Assembly: GCF_001949145.1 (NCBI RefSeq)
Contig: NW_019091364.1
Location: 3,336,027 to 3,400,026 of the forward strand
Direction: 5' to 3'
DNA from: Acanthaster planci
Lineage: Eukaryota > Echinodermata > Asteroidea > Valvatida > Acanthasteridae
DNA length: 64,000 nt
Position 1 is the stretch's first letter. The number at the start of each line of letters is the position of its first letter. The notes beneath the pieces are model-generated. The model did not search any database. It worked only from the letters and a program-made list of their open reading frames with translations, and was not told the origin of the DNA. The translations under genes and the position numbers were made by a program. This document shows, in pieces, positions 11,273-25,700 of this stretch.

Positions 11273-13745
11273 GTGTGCTTGTCCACACAGCCAGCAAGGG
11301 ATGAGGATTTGTCATGCATGTTGTGACTGCACCAGACTCTTCAGAATCACATCATAATTTTTCTGGCACCACGGCATTGTGTGATACACAAACGAAGCAA
11401 AACTTCACACTGACGGTAAGCCCGTTTCAAAGGGTTAGCAGGGATGGGCTCGTGCACATGCACACATCCTGTAAGCAGCGATTCTGGATTTCACTTGGTA
11501 AGCCCAAAATGTCTGCGCTAGTGCATTCAGCACAGCCTGGTCATCATAGAGAAGTCTGTGATTCACAGGCTGTTCCAATTTCTGTGTTCCCACACTGAAA
11601 AAGTGATACTTCCCGTAAATGTTGTAAACCAGTCAGAGTTTTAAAATGCTCATTAATTACCAAAAGTCAGTATTACTGTTGTTGCACTATAAGGTGTTTT
11701 GAAGCTTTTTTTTGGTAAGACACTAAATGATTTTCAGAATTTTCCATTCTATATTGTACCTTTAGACTTAAAAAGCAAACAGTTATTTGACTTAAGTTAT
11801 TCGTAGAGCAAGCCAAGAATATTTCATTTGCAAATCAGAAGCACTGCAGATGGCGTGGGAAACTATGGAAAAAAATCTTTACAGGTTAGTTCGACGGTAT
11901 GTCAAGATTTATGTTACTAAATGTAAATAAGCGTTAATTTTATCTGCTTGGACTTTTTTATTTTATGTGTTAACACCTTATGTTTCTTTCATAACTTAAA
12001 CAGAGAAAGTTCAATGTTTGTAGCATATCACAGATGGAAGTGCAGGCAAGCATCTTTATGCTGAAGAGCATTTTGTTCGTGCTTCACTTTATAATACCAG
12101 TACCATGCCAATATTCTTTGTTAGGCTCTTGTTTTAGTTCCATAATTTGTACAGACAGGCCTTTGACACCAAAGGTATTAAGTACATGTATTACAGCAAA
12201 AGGTTGTTTTTATTATTACCAAAGTGAAGACAAGATGTCCCAGTAGTAAAAAGTTAAGAAGAATGGACTTTTGTTTCGGCAAATTTCCATCAAGCAGAAT
12301 CTAGTCACTTGCTAGTCACACTTCAATAGAGAAGTAGCGCAATGATGTTACGCTTTGTATACATGTGCACTTTCCAACTGCTGTGATAGTGAGTTACATG
12401 TAGGATGTGATCCATCAAGCTCCAATAGGCAAACATACATGTATGTAAACAAGCAGGATGCCGTTATGTTTTTAAGTCTAGCTTCATTTCCCACTTAGGG
12501 CAAAAAGTGTTTGAAAGCGGTCCAAACAGGGTGATATGTACATGTTGTACTTCTTTTAAATACATGTACATGTAGCTTGTCATTTCAGACTGGATGACTT
12601 GAGTTCTGCTTGCAATTTGGTTAAGTACAATGCATCAGCTACGGTACTGTGAGCATCCAGTGTATATGTACATTTGCATACATACATTTACATTATGCAT
12701 AATGTACAGTCTTTTCCAGTTTTACATACTGTACGTGTAGCACTCATTTTGAGGACATAAAACGTGAGGCCATACATGTGCCACAGTTCTCGCAATTTGA
12801 GGGCACATTCTTGTTTCAAACATTTAGGGACAACTCATGATGCATGGCAGTTGTCGTGAGAACCTTAACACATTGTGGGGACATACATGACATACCTGTG
12901 TCAAAGTCCCCTCACTTTTGGCCACCAAAGGAAATCTTTCCCAACATGGTCGCAGGAGGGCACATTCTTGTTCCCTGCGTGTACATGTACCAGTACAAAT
13001 GGGGACCACGTGTTGTACAGTAGATTTTGTGGGGATATACCAAAGTCCCCAATGTGGTCTAAACATTCCAACAAAACAAAAATTCTATCACTCAATGTAA
13101 GTTAAGTTTGAAGTTCTTACACCAAGAAAAGACAGGATTTGAAAGGTGCTTTGAGGTATATCAATTTAATATTTATTCACCGGAAAACAAATCAGTGGAA
13201 AAGTTGACATTAAATATCATTTGACTGTAATGTAGCTTTTAGAGTGCATAATCCTTTGAAATACAACATCTGCTCTCCAGCTGGGTCACTGCCCTAATAC
13301 AATGTATGGATAGAGAGAGGGGGACTCAATTTGGAGTTAATCCATTTTGATGCCTACTACATGAACGTAAAAAACAAGGTTACAAAGAACCGAGATATAC
13401 AGAAGAAGTGTAAGAAAACCGAAATCCATTCAAGGTGTTCCATTGGCCAGGGCCCCCACAAATAGATGAAACCTGGACTATATGAAGTACATGAAGTACT
13501 TGGCACTTCACTCTCTCCAAACATTCTGGCTTCTGTTACTTCTGTAGGTCGCACACACATTCACACGGACATCTGCAAACTGACAACCACGAGAGCATGT
13601 TAATGTCAAAAGAAAAAAATTGACAACAGTTTAAAAAACGCCCATAATTCCATAGCATTAGAGAAGTTATTTTGAACATGTAGCACCCTGGTACAGTCAC
13701 AGAGGCCTAGACAGCTCTGGAAGCCCAAGCCCCAGTGACACACAT
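11273..13745. other. Convergent intergenic region between shugoshin and MED24
   Basis: This 2.5-kb stretch separates the stop codons of two convergent genes and should contain both 3' UTRs. It is AT-rich with scattered ACATGTAC motifs. The block GAGGGCACATTCTTGTT occurs twice, near 12802 and 12955, and together with GTGGGGACAT/GTCCCC patches suggests an old repeat at 12780-13070. No protein gene or RNA gene is recognised. Confidence 0.6.
13172..13177 (-). promoter_or_regulatory. Candidate MED24 polyadenylation signal (AATAAA)
   Basis: On the minus strand the hexamer AATAAA lies about 570 bases past the MED24 stop codon. It is the first canonical signal I noticed downstream of the gene, so it is a reasonable but unproven 3' end. 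Confidence 0.4.
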
Positions 13746-16700
13746 TCAGAAGCGGCCAATCCTGTTGTAGCACAGTGCCTTAGCAGCAAGCCGTCTGGCT
13801 ACGATACTGTCCACCCTGCCAACGGCTAGGGCTAGGTCCAATAGAAACTGTCCACTGGATGTGTTCAGCATCTGAGACATCTGCAACATGAAAACATCAG
13901 GGTCCATCAGAATACAAATGCATGTACTAGGAATTCTCATGAAAAGAGCTGGACAGCACACAAGTGGTGAAACGTTGCATTAGGCTCATAGCATTTTGTT
14001 ACCCTTGACAACGGAAGTTGGTCCCATCAAACATGTTAAAGCTGTGTTTGCCACAGATTTCTGGCACTCAGTAAAACTTTAATACCCAACATGTAAAAAT
14101 CTCTTTAAAAAAATAGGACAGTGTGCATTTAATTTTATATCGGAAGAGTTTTGGCCCAAACTCATCAAGCAAACAAAATTATCCACAAAACCTGAAACAA
14201 ATTATTGGTCACTAGCATCCTCCGAGAGTGCAGTGGGTACAGGCAAAATATGGCATTATTGTTATTCAAACCATCCAACACCAAGTGACGCACCATCGTG
14301 ATTGGAGCAAACTGCAGCACTCCTGAGGCGATGTGCTCGCTGCAGTGAATGATCTCAGTGATGACGGAAACCACAAACTCAGTCCTTGGTCCAATCATGC
14401 TGCTGGACATCAGGGATGACAGCAGCTGGAACAGGGACACTGATCAAATAAAAACAAATGAAAGCTGTCAAAGTATATTGGATGTAGCATTTGGCATGAG
14501 GTGCCATAGGCTGCCGCAAGTGGATGAATGACTGATGTGAGCCACTTTCAGTTGAAAACCTGCAACTCGTCAACTCTTGATGCAAATATGCAAAGTGTAT
14601 CTGTCACTATAAAATTGAGCCAATTTGGAATGATTTCAATCAGGGTGTCCTCAAAATCTACTAGTATTCAAACAGGTAGTCACTTTTACAGCAGAAACAA
14701 AGTTGGAAAGACAGCCTCAACTAATCTCAATGGTAGCAGATCTTGGTGCCTATGTTTTCTCACCAAGTGCCTTGGGGAACGGTTCGTTCAACTGCTGCTG
14801 GGTCTGGGCAACAAGAAATCCAGTGCTGTAACTGACGGAGCCTGTAAGGAACAAAATGCAATGCTCTAAACTCTGGGAAATACTGACCCAAACTACCCTA
14901 AAGTCTGCCGATATCAAACTCGGTCACCGTGGAGGTCAGAAAGTAAGCAAAAGTGGCAATTTTTGCCAAACGTAAGCAACCCAAATGAGAGGAAAGACTG
15001 AGTAAAAAAAAGATGATTTTGATCCCAACTCTGTGACCAGTGACTCAAGCGACTTTTAACTAACATACATGCCTCTTTATTGATTTATACCATCAACCTT
15101 TTATTTGCAAATTGTCAAATTCTTTATTGGTAAGCTGATAACAAATTTTGGGTTTTCAAAATCGTTTTATATACGGGCTAGTAAAACTCTAAAGAGGCTA
15201 GTAAAATATCCAGTTAACTAGCCCAGTGGGCTAGGCAGGAAAAAAAATTAGCATAAGGCCTGCAACTATGGTTCATTCATTATTTGCTTGTTCCCAGAAA
15301 TTCTTACGCTTTTCATTTCTTCCAATGTTTCTGAAACCTTAGAAGGAAATTCCAGACAGGGTCAGTGGCATAAAAAAGTTTTTTTTTCCCTTACACCCTT
15401 ACATTGTAATCACAATTACTACACGAGGTATGCTGTCACAGTTTTGTTAATCATAAATGATGTTTGTTTGCACAGTGTTCAACAAAGGTGGGAAACTTCA
15501 ACAATGTCCAGCAAAAAGTTGAAACAACTAGCTAGGACGACTTCGGTAATTCTGGGATTTTTTCTCCATTTCTACAATGCCTTTAAAAATTCATCACTTC
15601 ACAACTCACACTAACCTCCTCATAATCTCATGCACAACTGTACATGTACCATTTAACACTTGAAGCATACTAGCAAATATCAAAGTGTGAAGCGTTCAAT
15701 CCTATTTACTGCAAGGACCCAATTCAAGGAGCTCCCAAGGGAACCAATTTGTTAACACAGAGCATAATTTGCTTAATGAGTTACATGCCAAAACATTCTG
15801 TATTGCGCATTACTCTCAACTGCTTGTTGGCTGACCTTTGCTTCGCCAAAAATTAGCTAATCAAGACTGGAGTGGTCCATGGCACTCTTTACACATGCCA
15901 GGGTGATGGCACCCTTGGTTTTGCCTTGGTTGACATGTGCCCCTCTGGTGTACGAAACCCAATGGACCACTCCACTGCCGATGGGTGCGCACTACTGACT
16001 GACCTGTCAGTGTGGTTGTTGCATTGTCTTCGTCCCCAACACTCAGCAATCGCCTGATCTTAGACGGTCGTGTCTCATCTTTCAAAACACTGGAGTCCTG
16101 TAGCGGATTTGTAAAACATTATACCTGTACTTCTAAAATCCCTTTTGTAACACACTTTACAGATTTCTCTACTTTTTCAAAGACCTAGCAGGAACTAGAA
16201 CAACCGTTCTAAATACCAAAACGAGAGCTCTTTTCATAAATGTGCTTTCTGGTCTTTGACATGATGTACATGTTACAAATTCAAAAATAAAGTCCAAAAA
16301 GCAGTTGTTTTAGTTTCTTTTTGGTTGCATTGATGCCTTTGCCCCGGCAATTCAATTTAACAATAACCCCCTAGGGTATGTAAAATCCGAGGATTAAGGA
16401 CAGTGAGGGTTAATGTTGCAAAATGTACATTGTCTCTTATCAAAACTGCATCATGATCAGGTACACTCCTCTCATACCAATAAACTACAAATATACAGTA
16501 CAGATTCAGTTGGAAATTGGCAGCAGTTCGAAAGTGACCTCTTCACACACAGTAGAGCACTCTGTCACAGATGCACTCCTCTAAAGCCAACACACTACAG
16601 GTTTTTGTGCAGATTCAGTTGAAAAGTCGCAAGGCACACACTGTGCTATTTGACAGCATCCTCTGTGTACGCACTGCAGTATGTTTGTCACTATCCCACC

Positions 16701-19700
16701 CCAGTTCAAGTGTACTCCTCTAGTGCACGTTACTATGGGTTCCTGTGTACATTCAGTCAGTTGTGCGTACTCCATACAAGTATACTGTCACCACTCCTCA
16801 GTACTATCGTGTGGTCTTCCTGGGCTCTTGTATTAAAAGTCAGATGTACAAATCATACTTACCTCCCTGTCCAAGTCCATCCGAGATCTCTTGCGCCCTC
16901 TCAGAAGGCGGAAAGGGCTCTCCTTACACTTAGAATCTATGAAAAAAATTAAACCAAGAATTAGTTTATTAGTATACAGACAGAGGGTTTCACTAGTACA
17001 CCTACTCAAAAGGCACAGGTTCACCCATGCAGCAAGAGCCACCCTATCATCTCTGTTTCATCAATATCCACCTCGCTAAGTTCCATCAAAAACTGAGTCA
17101 GGTTTTCAACAAATATAGAGTTCATAGACAGATTCGATGGCCATGGTTATGCAATTGATGGACAACCCTGATGGCTCCCTTCTTTGGCGAAAGGCACTGT
17201 ACGCAGTGAGCACTGCATTACAGTTCTCAACAAAACCTGACAAGATACTTTCCACCATTGAAGGGGGCAATCAAGAATGTCAACAATGTTGTGGGATCCA
17301 TCTACACCGTATCAATACTCAAAAAAGAGTTGTATACAACACAAAACCCACGACTACACTGGCTACAATATTCTGCGCAGCTACCACGAGAAGAAACAAC
17401 AGTTTTTCACTTCCACAAGTTCAAAGGTCACTGGCTATTAAAAATAAATGAAACCCATATTTAAACAATCTATCATCTGTTGGATACCTCTTGAGCTGGT
17501 GTGGTTGGTCAGTGTTGCCGCGATACACCACACTGTGAGCCTGGCCAGAGCGTGGCCTCGCGGGTTGCTCAGCTTCTCAAAGTTCAATGGATCAGCCAGG
17601 ATTCGCGGCAGGACCTTCCTGGTCAAGGTCAGGGTTAACTGCTCAATGTCCACTTGGAATAGGGCAAAAGCCACCTCAACTACAGGAACAAACAAAGAAA
17701 AAATATCTCCACATACTGAAATCTTCGGAATTATTAGCCACCCAAAATTTAGCAGAGTAAAATGTTCAGAAAAATAAGCTACGAGCAAATTCAATTTGCT
17801 CCTATCCTTATATTCTACACCTTCCAGATCCTTAAAACCCCATAAGCGTTGTAATGTTGCTTTTTAAAATCCAACCAAGCCACCTGAAACATTGACTGCC
17901 AAAATGAATTTATAAATTCTTGATTTGAATAGAGCAGCCCCATTTAGTCACTTCCGTTTTGGGTTACGAGTCAGACATGGCAACATTTCTTCACTGCTGT
18001 AGAATTCAGACAGTAAATTAATTTTCCCCCGGCTCTACAGAAATGGTATGATTTTGTTAAATTATTATTAATAGTTCTTTGAGGAGTTCATTTAGTTTAG
18101 TTAAACTATGGGCATTTTGAAGCTTTCTTTAGGATAGCTTTGATGATATTTAAGATGGCATAATATCAGACATCATCGTATCACTGTGTTTTGTGTACAG
18201 GGTACCAGTTTTGGGGATCAGATCTCTGGATAACCACATATTGGTGTTTTGATATTTACTGCAGTGAATGGTTTCTTTTCAAATACTTAAAGCGCTTGTG
18301 CATGTTGCAACAACCCTGCTTGGATTCCATCAGTGGAGAGAATAAAAAGGACAGGTTAGAAAGAAGGTTAGACAATCTAAATTCAGAAATAGTTTTATTA
18401 ACCAAGTAGTATCACAGTACATACCGTCTGTTGTTCATAGAGCTCATTAAGTATTGCCAAATTTTTATGTATGAGAGCCTTACCAGCCATAGTAAGCTCA
18501 TTTTTGCAGTGCAAGGAGCAGATCTCTAGCACCACCCCACGGCAGAACCACAGCACCCCTCCACAGGCGATCAGCTGGTCGGCCAGGGCCAGCGTTCGCC
18601 TATCCACGCAGCCCTGCTCCATGACCTGGGCAAAGACGGAGGACAGTACCTGGGTGGCAGGGATGGCCGGGGGCATGGAAGGGGTAGCATCGCGGCCGGC
18701 CTTGGCCAGCTGGGAAGTGATGGGGCTGCTGCTGCACATCTTACGGATGATGATCTGCATCATGGAGTTTCTGTACAAAGAAACATGAATCTTGTAATGC
18801 GATATATTCTATAGATGTTTGGGGAGTCGGGTTGGTGAAGAAGTTCTTTCCTCGCCTTTCACATCTGCAGCCCGGGTTCGATTCCCAGCTCGGTCCACAT
18901 GTGGATTGGGTTTTCAGTCCCTACCTGATTGAATTTACCCAGAAATTTCTTCTCTGGGGTTTTTCTCTCACCTCTAAAACTCTCTATAGTTGTAGGTGGA
19001 TGTGGGTCATTTGGCGGCTGCCTTAGGTGCCCTTGTACGCTATTGGCTCAACAACGTCTTCATCATTACAGTGCATTTGAACATATCTGTATAGAATTTG
19101 CACTTTATAAATGAACAAATTATTAAATTGTTATTAAATTATTTTGGATGCAAGTTGTTTTTTTTTACAGCTTATCACAAACAACCAAAACCTATTGACC
19201 ACTTCATGCCGTGATGATGTGCAAACATGCAGCAATTTTCTGTGTTGTAGCAAGCAAGACATTTAAACGCGTTCCGGGAATCATGAGTGCGGTGCTGGGT
19301 GACGTGATGTCTATCTTCGTCTTCACGCCTGAGTGACACCCGCTGTGTCTGTGCACACACATAGAGATTTGAACTAGTCTGTGGAGGTTAAGCATGTATG
19401 GAATCCTCAAAGGATCTACACTATGGCGAGTGAATATCACTCTGTGACATTGTTGCAGAGGTTTAAAAAGCAACAAAGTCAGACATTTCACACAAATCTT
19501 GAACGACGGACCATCGTGGGTCAGCACTGGTGAAGTCCAACTTTGTAAAGGTCAATGATTGTGGCATCTTGTTATGTTCAACCGATATCGCATTGGATGC
19601 TATTTTACCCTGCATCATACGATTGCATGTATTTTACAAACATCTACATTTTTTATAGACACTGATGAAATATGATTTAAGGCTTGTACCTCTCATTGTC

Positions 19701-22700
19701 ATAGATCTGCAAGGGTACGCCCAACTGGCTGGGCGCCTGGTGGGTGCAGACGATCTGTAGAAGGCGGAGAGGTCTGCTGCGCTCGGTGGAGGCCAGCACC
19801 GCAATGTGGCTGCACAGCCAGGCCGCACAGCAGACTGGCAGGCAGCAGAGCTTGCTAGTGATGTTGTCAATCAGCTTCTACCGACCCAAAAAAATGGGCA
19901 TATTGCTGCTTAAAATGACAAATATCTGCTTAGCAGAAATGGGTCACCGGCCAGAACTTCACGCTATGTATCATTCCCCCAGCCCCTGATGACTGGTTCC
20001 CTGCTAATCTATGCTAAGTGATAATTCCTGCGAGGGCTGTGTCCAAAACGGGCTTTAAGTGCTACAGCTATTGTCAGTGTGTCCCTGTGTATTTTCAACG
20101 GGCTCAGACCTACACTTACCCGGTACATGTAGCTCTAGACAACAGTTTCAAATGCAGCCTACACAGATCCATGAACCAGCCTTATTCTAATGCCGGCCAT
20201 CTTGAATTTAAACAAGGCAATACCTGTTTAAATTTCTGCAAAGGTTAATGTGTGTGGGAATGAAGATAATGGAATAGATTGCAGATTACCTTCCTTGCCC
20301 TGGAGGGTAATTCCAAATTGCTGAGAAAAATGTCAAGAGACCTTTATTTTCCAACCAAAAATAAAAGCAATGCTATACCTAAACCTATAACAATATAGTC
20401 AGGCTCCTTCCCATTTCAGAATGTTAAAAATAAGGTAGCAACAGCACTCAGCCATAACTTACTTGTATCTGCTCCACATTTGTAGCTCCATTCTCCCATG
20501 CAAACAGAACCTCCTGCATGATGTAGGGCATGGTGTCAATAACTTCATTCCAACGGGCTTGCCTGCAGGCAGTAAACAAGAAAAGCCTTAAATAAAAACT
20601 ACTACACTGTTTTTTTAGAATGTCGCTTACTTAAATCAATATAGTACTCAATGTGATTCCAAAGCTTTCTATAGACTAGTCTTATGTCAAGACTGCAAGT
20701 TTGAAAAACATTTATATGAGGCAGGTACATCAAACTAATTTGTTTCCAGTTTACAAAGTCAAATAAATATTAACCTCCACAATTGAACCTACATGTATGT
20801 CTGTACATGTCAATTAATGTATGTGTCAGCAAGACAGCCCTCATAAATTGGATCATTGTTATACTACATGTATATTATTTACACAGACTTACCAAAATTT
20901 CAAGAAGAAATAAATGAAATTAAACTTGCAAATAAACAATCTTTAGCACCATTACTATTTAGCTATTCTGTAAAAACACTCTAGTGGGCAAGGCTTGCCA
21001 GTGTAGACTCGCTATAGACTTGAACATGCAAAGGTCCAGATTGAGAACAACTGTGACCAAAACATCAATAATGGTCATAGTTAACTGTCACTGTCTCCTC
21101 ACATAGTCTTGATGTCCATTCCTGAGTGGTACTGGCTGAGAAGTACATCTCCCTTGGACGGTTCGACAGCTGGAAAGGAGCCCAGGGGCTTGGCACCGTT
21201 ATCGTCAGGCAGACACTGCTGGACCCAAGACTCAAAGAATGAATCACCACCATTGGACGTTACCATCTTGGGAAAATAAACCATGAAAGAAACATATCTC
21301 AGATAAGTGGCTTTTCGTTAACCCCATGACCCCGTAAGGAACCACGAGAGGGCGCAATTTTTTATGTAACAGTGCCTCCTTTGGTGGGAACTGCACTTCA
21401 TTGGTTCATAAAATAACTCTGAAATCACAGTCTCATCACTATCAACAAAATTAACATTCCCCACCAGCATGGCTCCTTTCAATCAATGAGGGGGTGCTTC
21501 TGTTCAAGGCAGAAAAAAGAGCAATGTTTTTCAGACACCTCAATGCCAAGGAGAGAGTCAACCCCCCCCCCGATTCACAGCTATCCCCCCATTTTTCTCC
21601 AATTTGCAATGCATGTAGAAAAATTCAGTATGAGTACATCTGTCAAGTGTTGATTATTCGTGACGTACCTCAGTGCCGTAGAGTTGAGCGATGTGACACA
21701 GCATAAGGAAGGAGATGTCAAAGAGTGCAGCCCTGACCTGTGACCCCTTGCTGACCTCGGCCTGGGTCTGCTTGCACGCTTGTTCATTGAACCTGAGCAG
21801 AAATCCAAACCACAGAATGTGCTATTTCTGAATACAGCCAGTGAAATAACTAAAGGTACAAGAGTTGCAAAAATTCCATGGAGCTATATTAAGTTAATAA
21901 AGCGCTAACTAGTCATTCTAAGCACGGAGACGTTTTGACGTCTCCTTGGTGCAGACATTTTTAATTCATGCAAATATTTACAGACCACAACGAAACAAAT
22001 TCTCAATGATGTTCTTTAACTGCAATGTGCAAGTACAGCATATGCAACTATTATACAGTGCTTTCGTATTAATTTAACATCAAAAGGTTGCAACAGAAAG
22101 ACCATTTGTTGAAGCACATTTTTGGAAATGGTTGACAAATTTAATTTGCCATATGTGTACGGGGAACTTGAATCATGCCCAGACGGTTCCATCAGGGCTT
22201 ACTTGATGAGTTTGGCGGTGAACTTCTTCAGTTTCCCCGTGGTGGCCAGCGCAGCGATAATCAGCTCAAAGCTCTTGCCGGACATCATGTGACCCAGCAC
22301 CCCCAGCAGCTCGTCGGGATTCTTGGAATAGTCCATGTCCATATTCTGTGTGTGTTTGTGTGAGGATGGATCAGAGTCCCAGGGAAGTGAAAGCCTTAGC
22401 CATGTCCAAATTACATGGTTGTGGCTGAAGTAACGCATGAATCTATGGAGTGAGCCAGCTAGTGGCTTTCTGCATCTCCCATCGGTTCATGGGTTATTCC
22501 AGCCAATATTAAACGTAAGAGCACTCATCTGCAAAGTACTCCTGTAACATCAGTGTCAAAGTGGCTCTAATGCAGTAGTCTATTGATAACATAGTGAAAT
22601 AACACAGGGAATTTGTAACAGTACATGAATATTCATAACAGGGTTTGAAGGTGGATAGTCGATGTTATAGTTCCCTTGGTATTGGAAGTTTACAAACTAG

Positions 22701-25700
22701 TTCCTGAGGGAGACACATGAAATAAACCATTTTATATTTGTTCTACCATACTTCTGACATTGCCATTAACATTTCAGGCGCAAAGGAAAGGCAGCCTTGT
22801 ACATGCGCCACCGTCTGTTCTTACGTTGTGTACTTGTAACGTAGCTAGGGCTATGCTCACGTGCGTGTACTCCATCTCTGCAATAGTTCCGTGCAATAAT
22901 TCCTGGGAAACATTCTCTGCAATAGTTCCTGAGAAACCGTTCACTACTAGCACCTATGACTTAGATGTGGATCTTCACGCAGAAAGTAGCCAATGCCGTG
23001 TGATGATAAATAGAGCAGTGTTTGGTTCATGAGTGTGTACGAGGTATGGTGACTTCGCACGGATGCCAAAGTTACAAGTCCAAACCAGGCAACAATGTGT
23101 GGGTAAGGTGCATTATATACGGGTGATTTTGGGCTCACCTTGAGTATGCTTGTTGAGGTGAGCTCTGCCCTGATGACCAGAGTGGCGTTGGGCAACTGTT
23201 GGGGTGAATCATGGGATCCATGGCTGCTGCCTCGACTCTGCACAGGTGCCCGGCGCGTCGCCGATCTGCATTCACAATCGTACAAATTTTGTTCAGAAAG
23301 TAGTGGGTAAAATAGACTGAAACAAGTCCTGACAAACAAGACAAGCAGTACTGCAGAGGTACAAATTTCAAATATGTTGACTCATTAAGCCATTAAAGTT
23401 GGGAATTACTCAGCATGTGGGTTGGAGAAAAGACACACTGTGGCTTAGCAGACGAATTTTTAGACCTGAAATGTCAGTGTATCATGAGCAGGAAACAGAT
23501 GATTGTACAGGATATGAACTGCATAGCATCATGTAGCCAGGCAGTTGTCGCTTATTGGCAATCTGAAATATGTTATATAGGTTCCATGGTTGTGGGCAAT
23601 AGTCAAATATTTACCTTGCTGCGAGTAGTTCTCGGAGCTGGTTTTCCGTGATCAGTCCCAGCTTGCTGCACTGCTGTAGCAACTGCTGCATGCAATCACA
23701 GCTGTACAAGACAACATGAGAAAAACACAAATGTCTTTACCATTGCACACTTTCCTTCAAGCATTACACGAAATATATAAATGTTTCAAATTGACACGGT
23801 GGGTATTCTACGCATCAACAGGCCCAGGGAGAATATGACCCGTGTCTCTACCCGGCTTTAGAGCATGCAACAAAGGTTCTGGACTTTGCGCAAGAGCCGA
23901 CCTACTTGTGTTTGGTGTCGGCCTGGTCGATCAGCACATTGAACCGCAGCAGCTGCTCAAAGCAGCTCATGAAGTGCAAGGCATTGTCTGTGGAGTCTCT
24001 GGGTGAGGGGGTCTGCTTCAGGCGGGCAAGGATTTGAGGCAACTATTGAAGACAGGAATGAAAGAGGGAGTCAATCCGTGGCATGTGCAAATGTGTGACA
24101 CACTGCAAAAAACAGCTGATACATGTGTATCAGTTAGTCACAGAGTGCCTGTCAGTGCCACTGGCCCACTCAAAGTTGAGAGGGTGAAGTTTCTGAAGTA
24201 TTAACATCTTTGACCTTTAAACTGTCATATCTTGGAACAAAAGTGTAACCCCAGGTGCCAACAATAAATTCCATGTGAGTAATTTACGAGGAAAAGGGTT
24301 AAATGCAGACATTTATTTCAAGTCTCTATGCTTGCATAAAGAAACAGACCGCTACAAAGTGTTACCGTGACTACAGGAAAGAATTCAGTGAGCACAGAAT
24401 TCTGTGATGTGGATTCACGAATGTGGAGCACCTGTCATACCTTAATGAAAGTGAATGCCAGCCACTTGAGCTCTTCGGAGGAATCCGGCAGGTCGATCAG
24501 GCCCAAGAGGCTGGCGTGGCACAGCTCCAGATACACGCTCGTTCTGGCGAGGTTCTAGCGACAAGAAAATGCAATGCAAGCAATCAACTCCATTGCATCC
24601 CTCACAAAATTAAATGTGTTTCTCAACGTCACAATCAGAGGTACAAATTCCAAACCTAACGTGGATTACAATCACAGTTTTCTGAAACGGGATACTGCAA
24701 TTAAAGTACAAACTAAAAGTCTTAAAATGAAATTGTGCAGACTGGCAGACCATGTTCACACTTGAAATAGCAAACCAAGATCACGCCACACTTTAATTTG
24801 ACAGTAAAGTTTAAATAACAATTCCTGAGAAAGACTAGCTCAACTGAACTTTGTATGACATGTATACTTTATAGTAAGCGAGAGCCTTAAATTAAAAAAA
24901 CTATCGTGGAAATCTCTTGAAGACCATGTAACCTGAAACCCAGAGAAATAGTATGCATGTAGTAAGAGTTAATCATTCATTGTTGTACAATGTCGCCTGA
25001 TATATTTTTTTCATCAATGATTTCATCAAGAATTTAAGAAGATTAAAATTCCATTTAAGTCTCACCTGTAGCTGCTCCACTAGCAGCAGCTGGTCAACAA
25101 ACGGCTGGAGGTCACCCGTCACATTGAGGGCAGCCTCCATGAAGGTCATGACCCCTATGCAGCTGCTCATAGCCTTAAGCTCCAAGCTGTTACTGCAAGG
25201 GCTGGGGCTGCTCTCCATCCGGGCCAGCCTGGGGAGACGGTGACAAGACCAGGGCCCAATTTCAGCACTCAGTTCAACAGCCAAATTTGTGCTTACAGAG
25301 CCTCTGAGTATTTCATAAAGGCTGTTAAGCAGTAAGCGCAGCTTAAGCAACTAATGCTTAATATCAACAAGCAACATTTTCTGCTTGGACCCAAAGGTGA
25401 ATTCCAAAGAACTGCTAATAAAGATAGAGTTTATCACAGGTGGCGAAAAAAATCGTCCTTAACCACTTCCTGCCGGGGACTCCGGAATCGGAGAGGTATG
25501 GTTTATATGCATGGCCAGGGTCTCCGAACTCGCACAAAGGAAACAGGGCCCTCTAACAAAAGACCATACTCCAAACAAAAGACCAGGCTGCTGGGCATTA
25601 CCAACATTTTTCACTCTCAAAAGTGGTGATAATCCAGCCTTGTTTTGAAACCGTATATCAGACTTTGGGGCAATGAGAGCGAGCGGATTACCACCGGGGA

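Noticed and set aside
18398-18778. Continuation of the MED24 exon past 18484 into the intron
   Set aside because: Frame stays open to give QQTVCTVILLG, which superficially resembles the human sequence. However, the GTAAGG donor at 18484 joined to the exon at 17679 restores the true colinear match.
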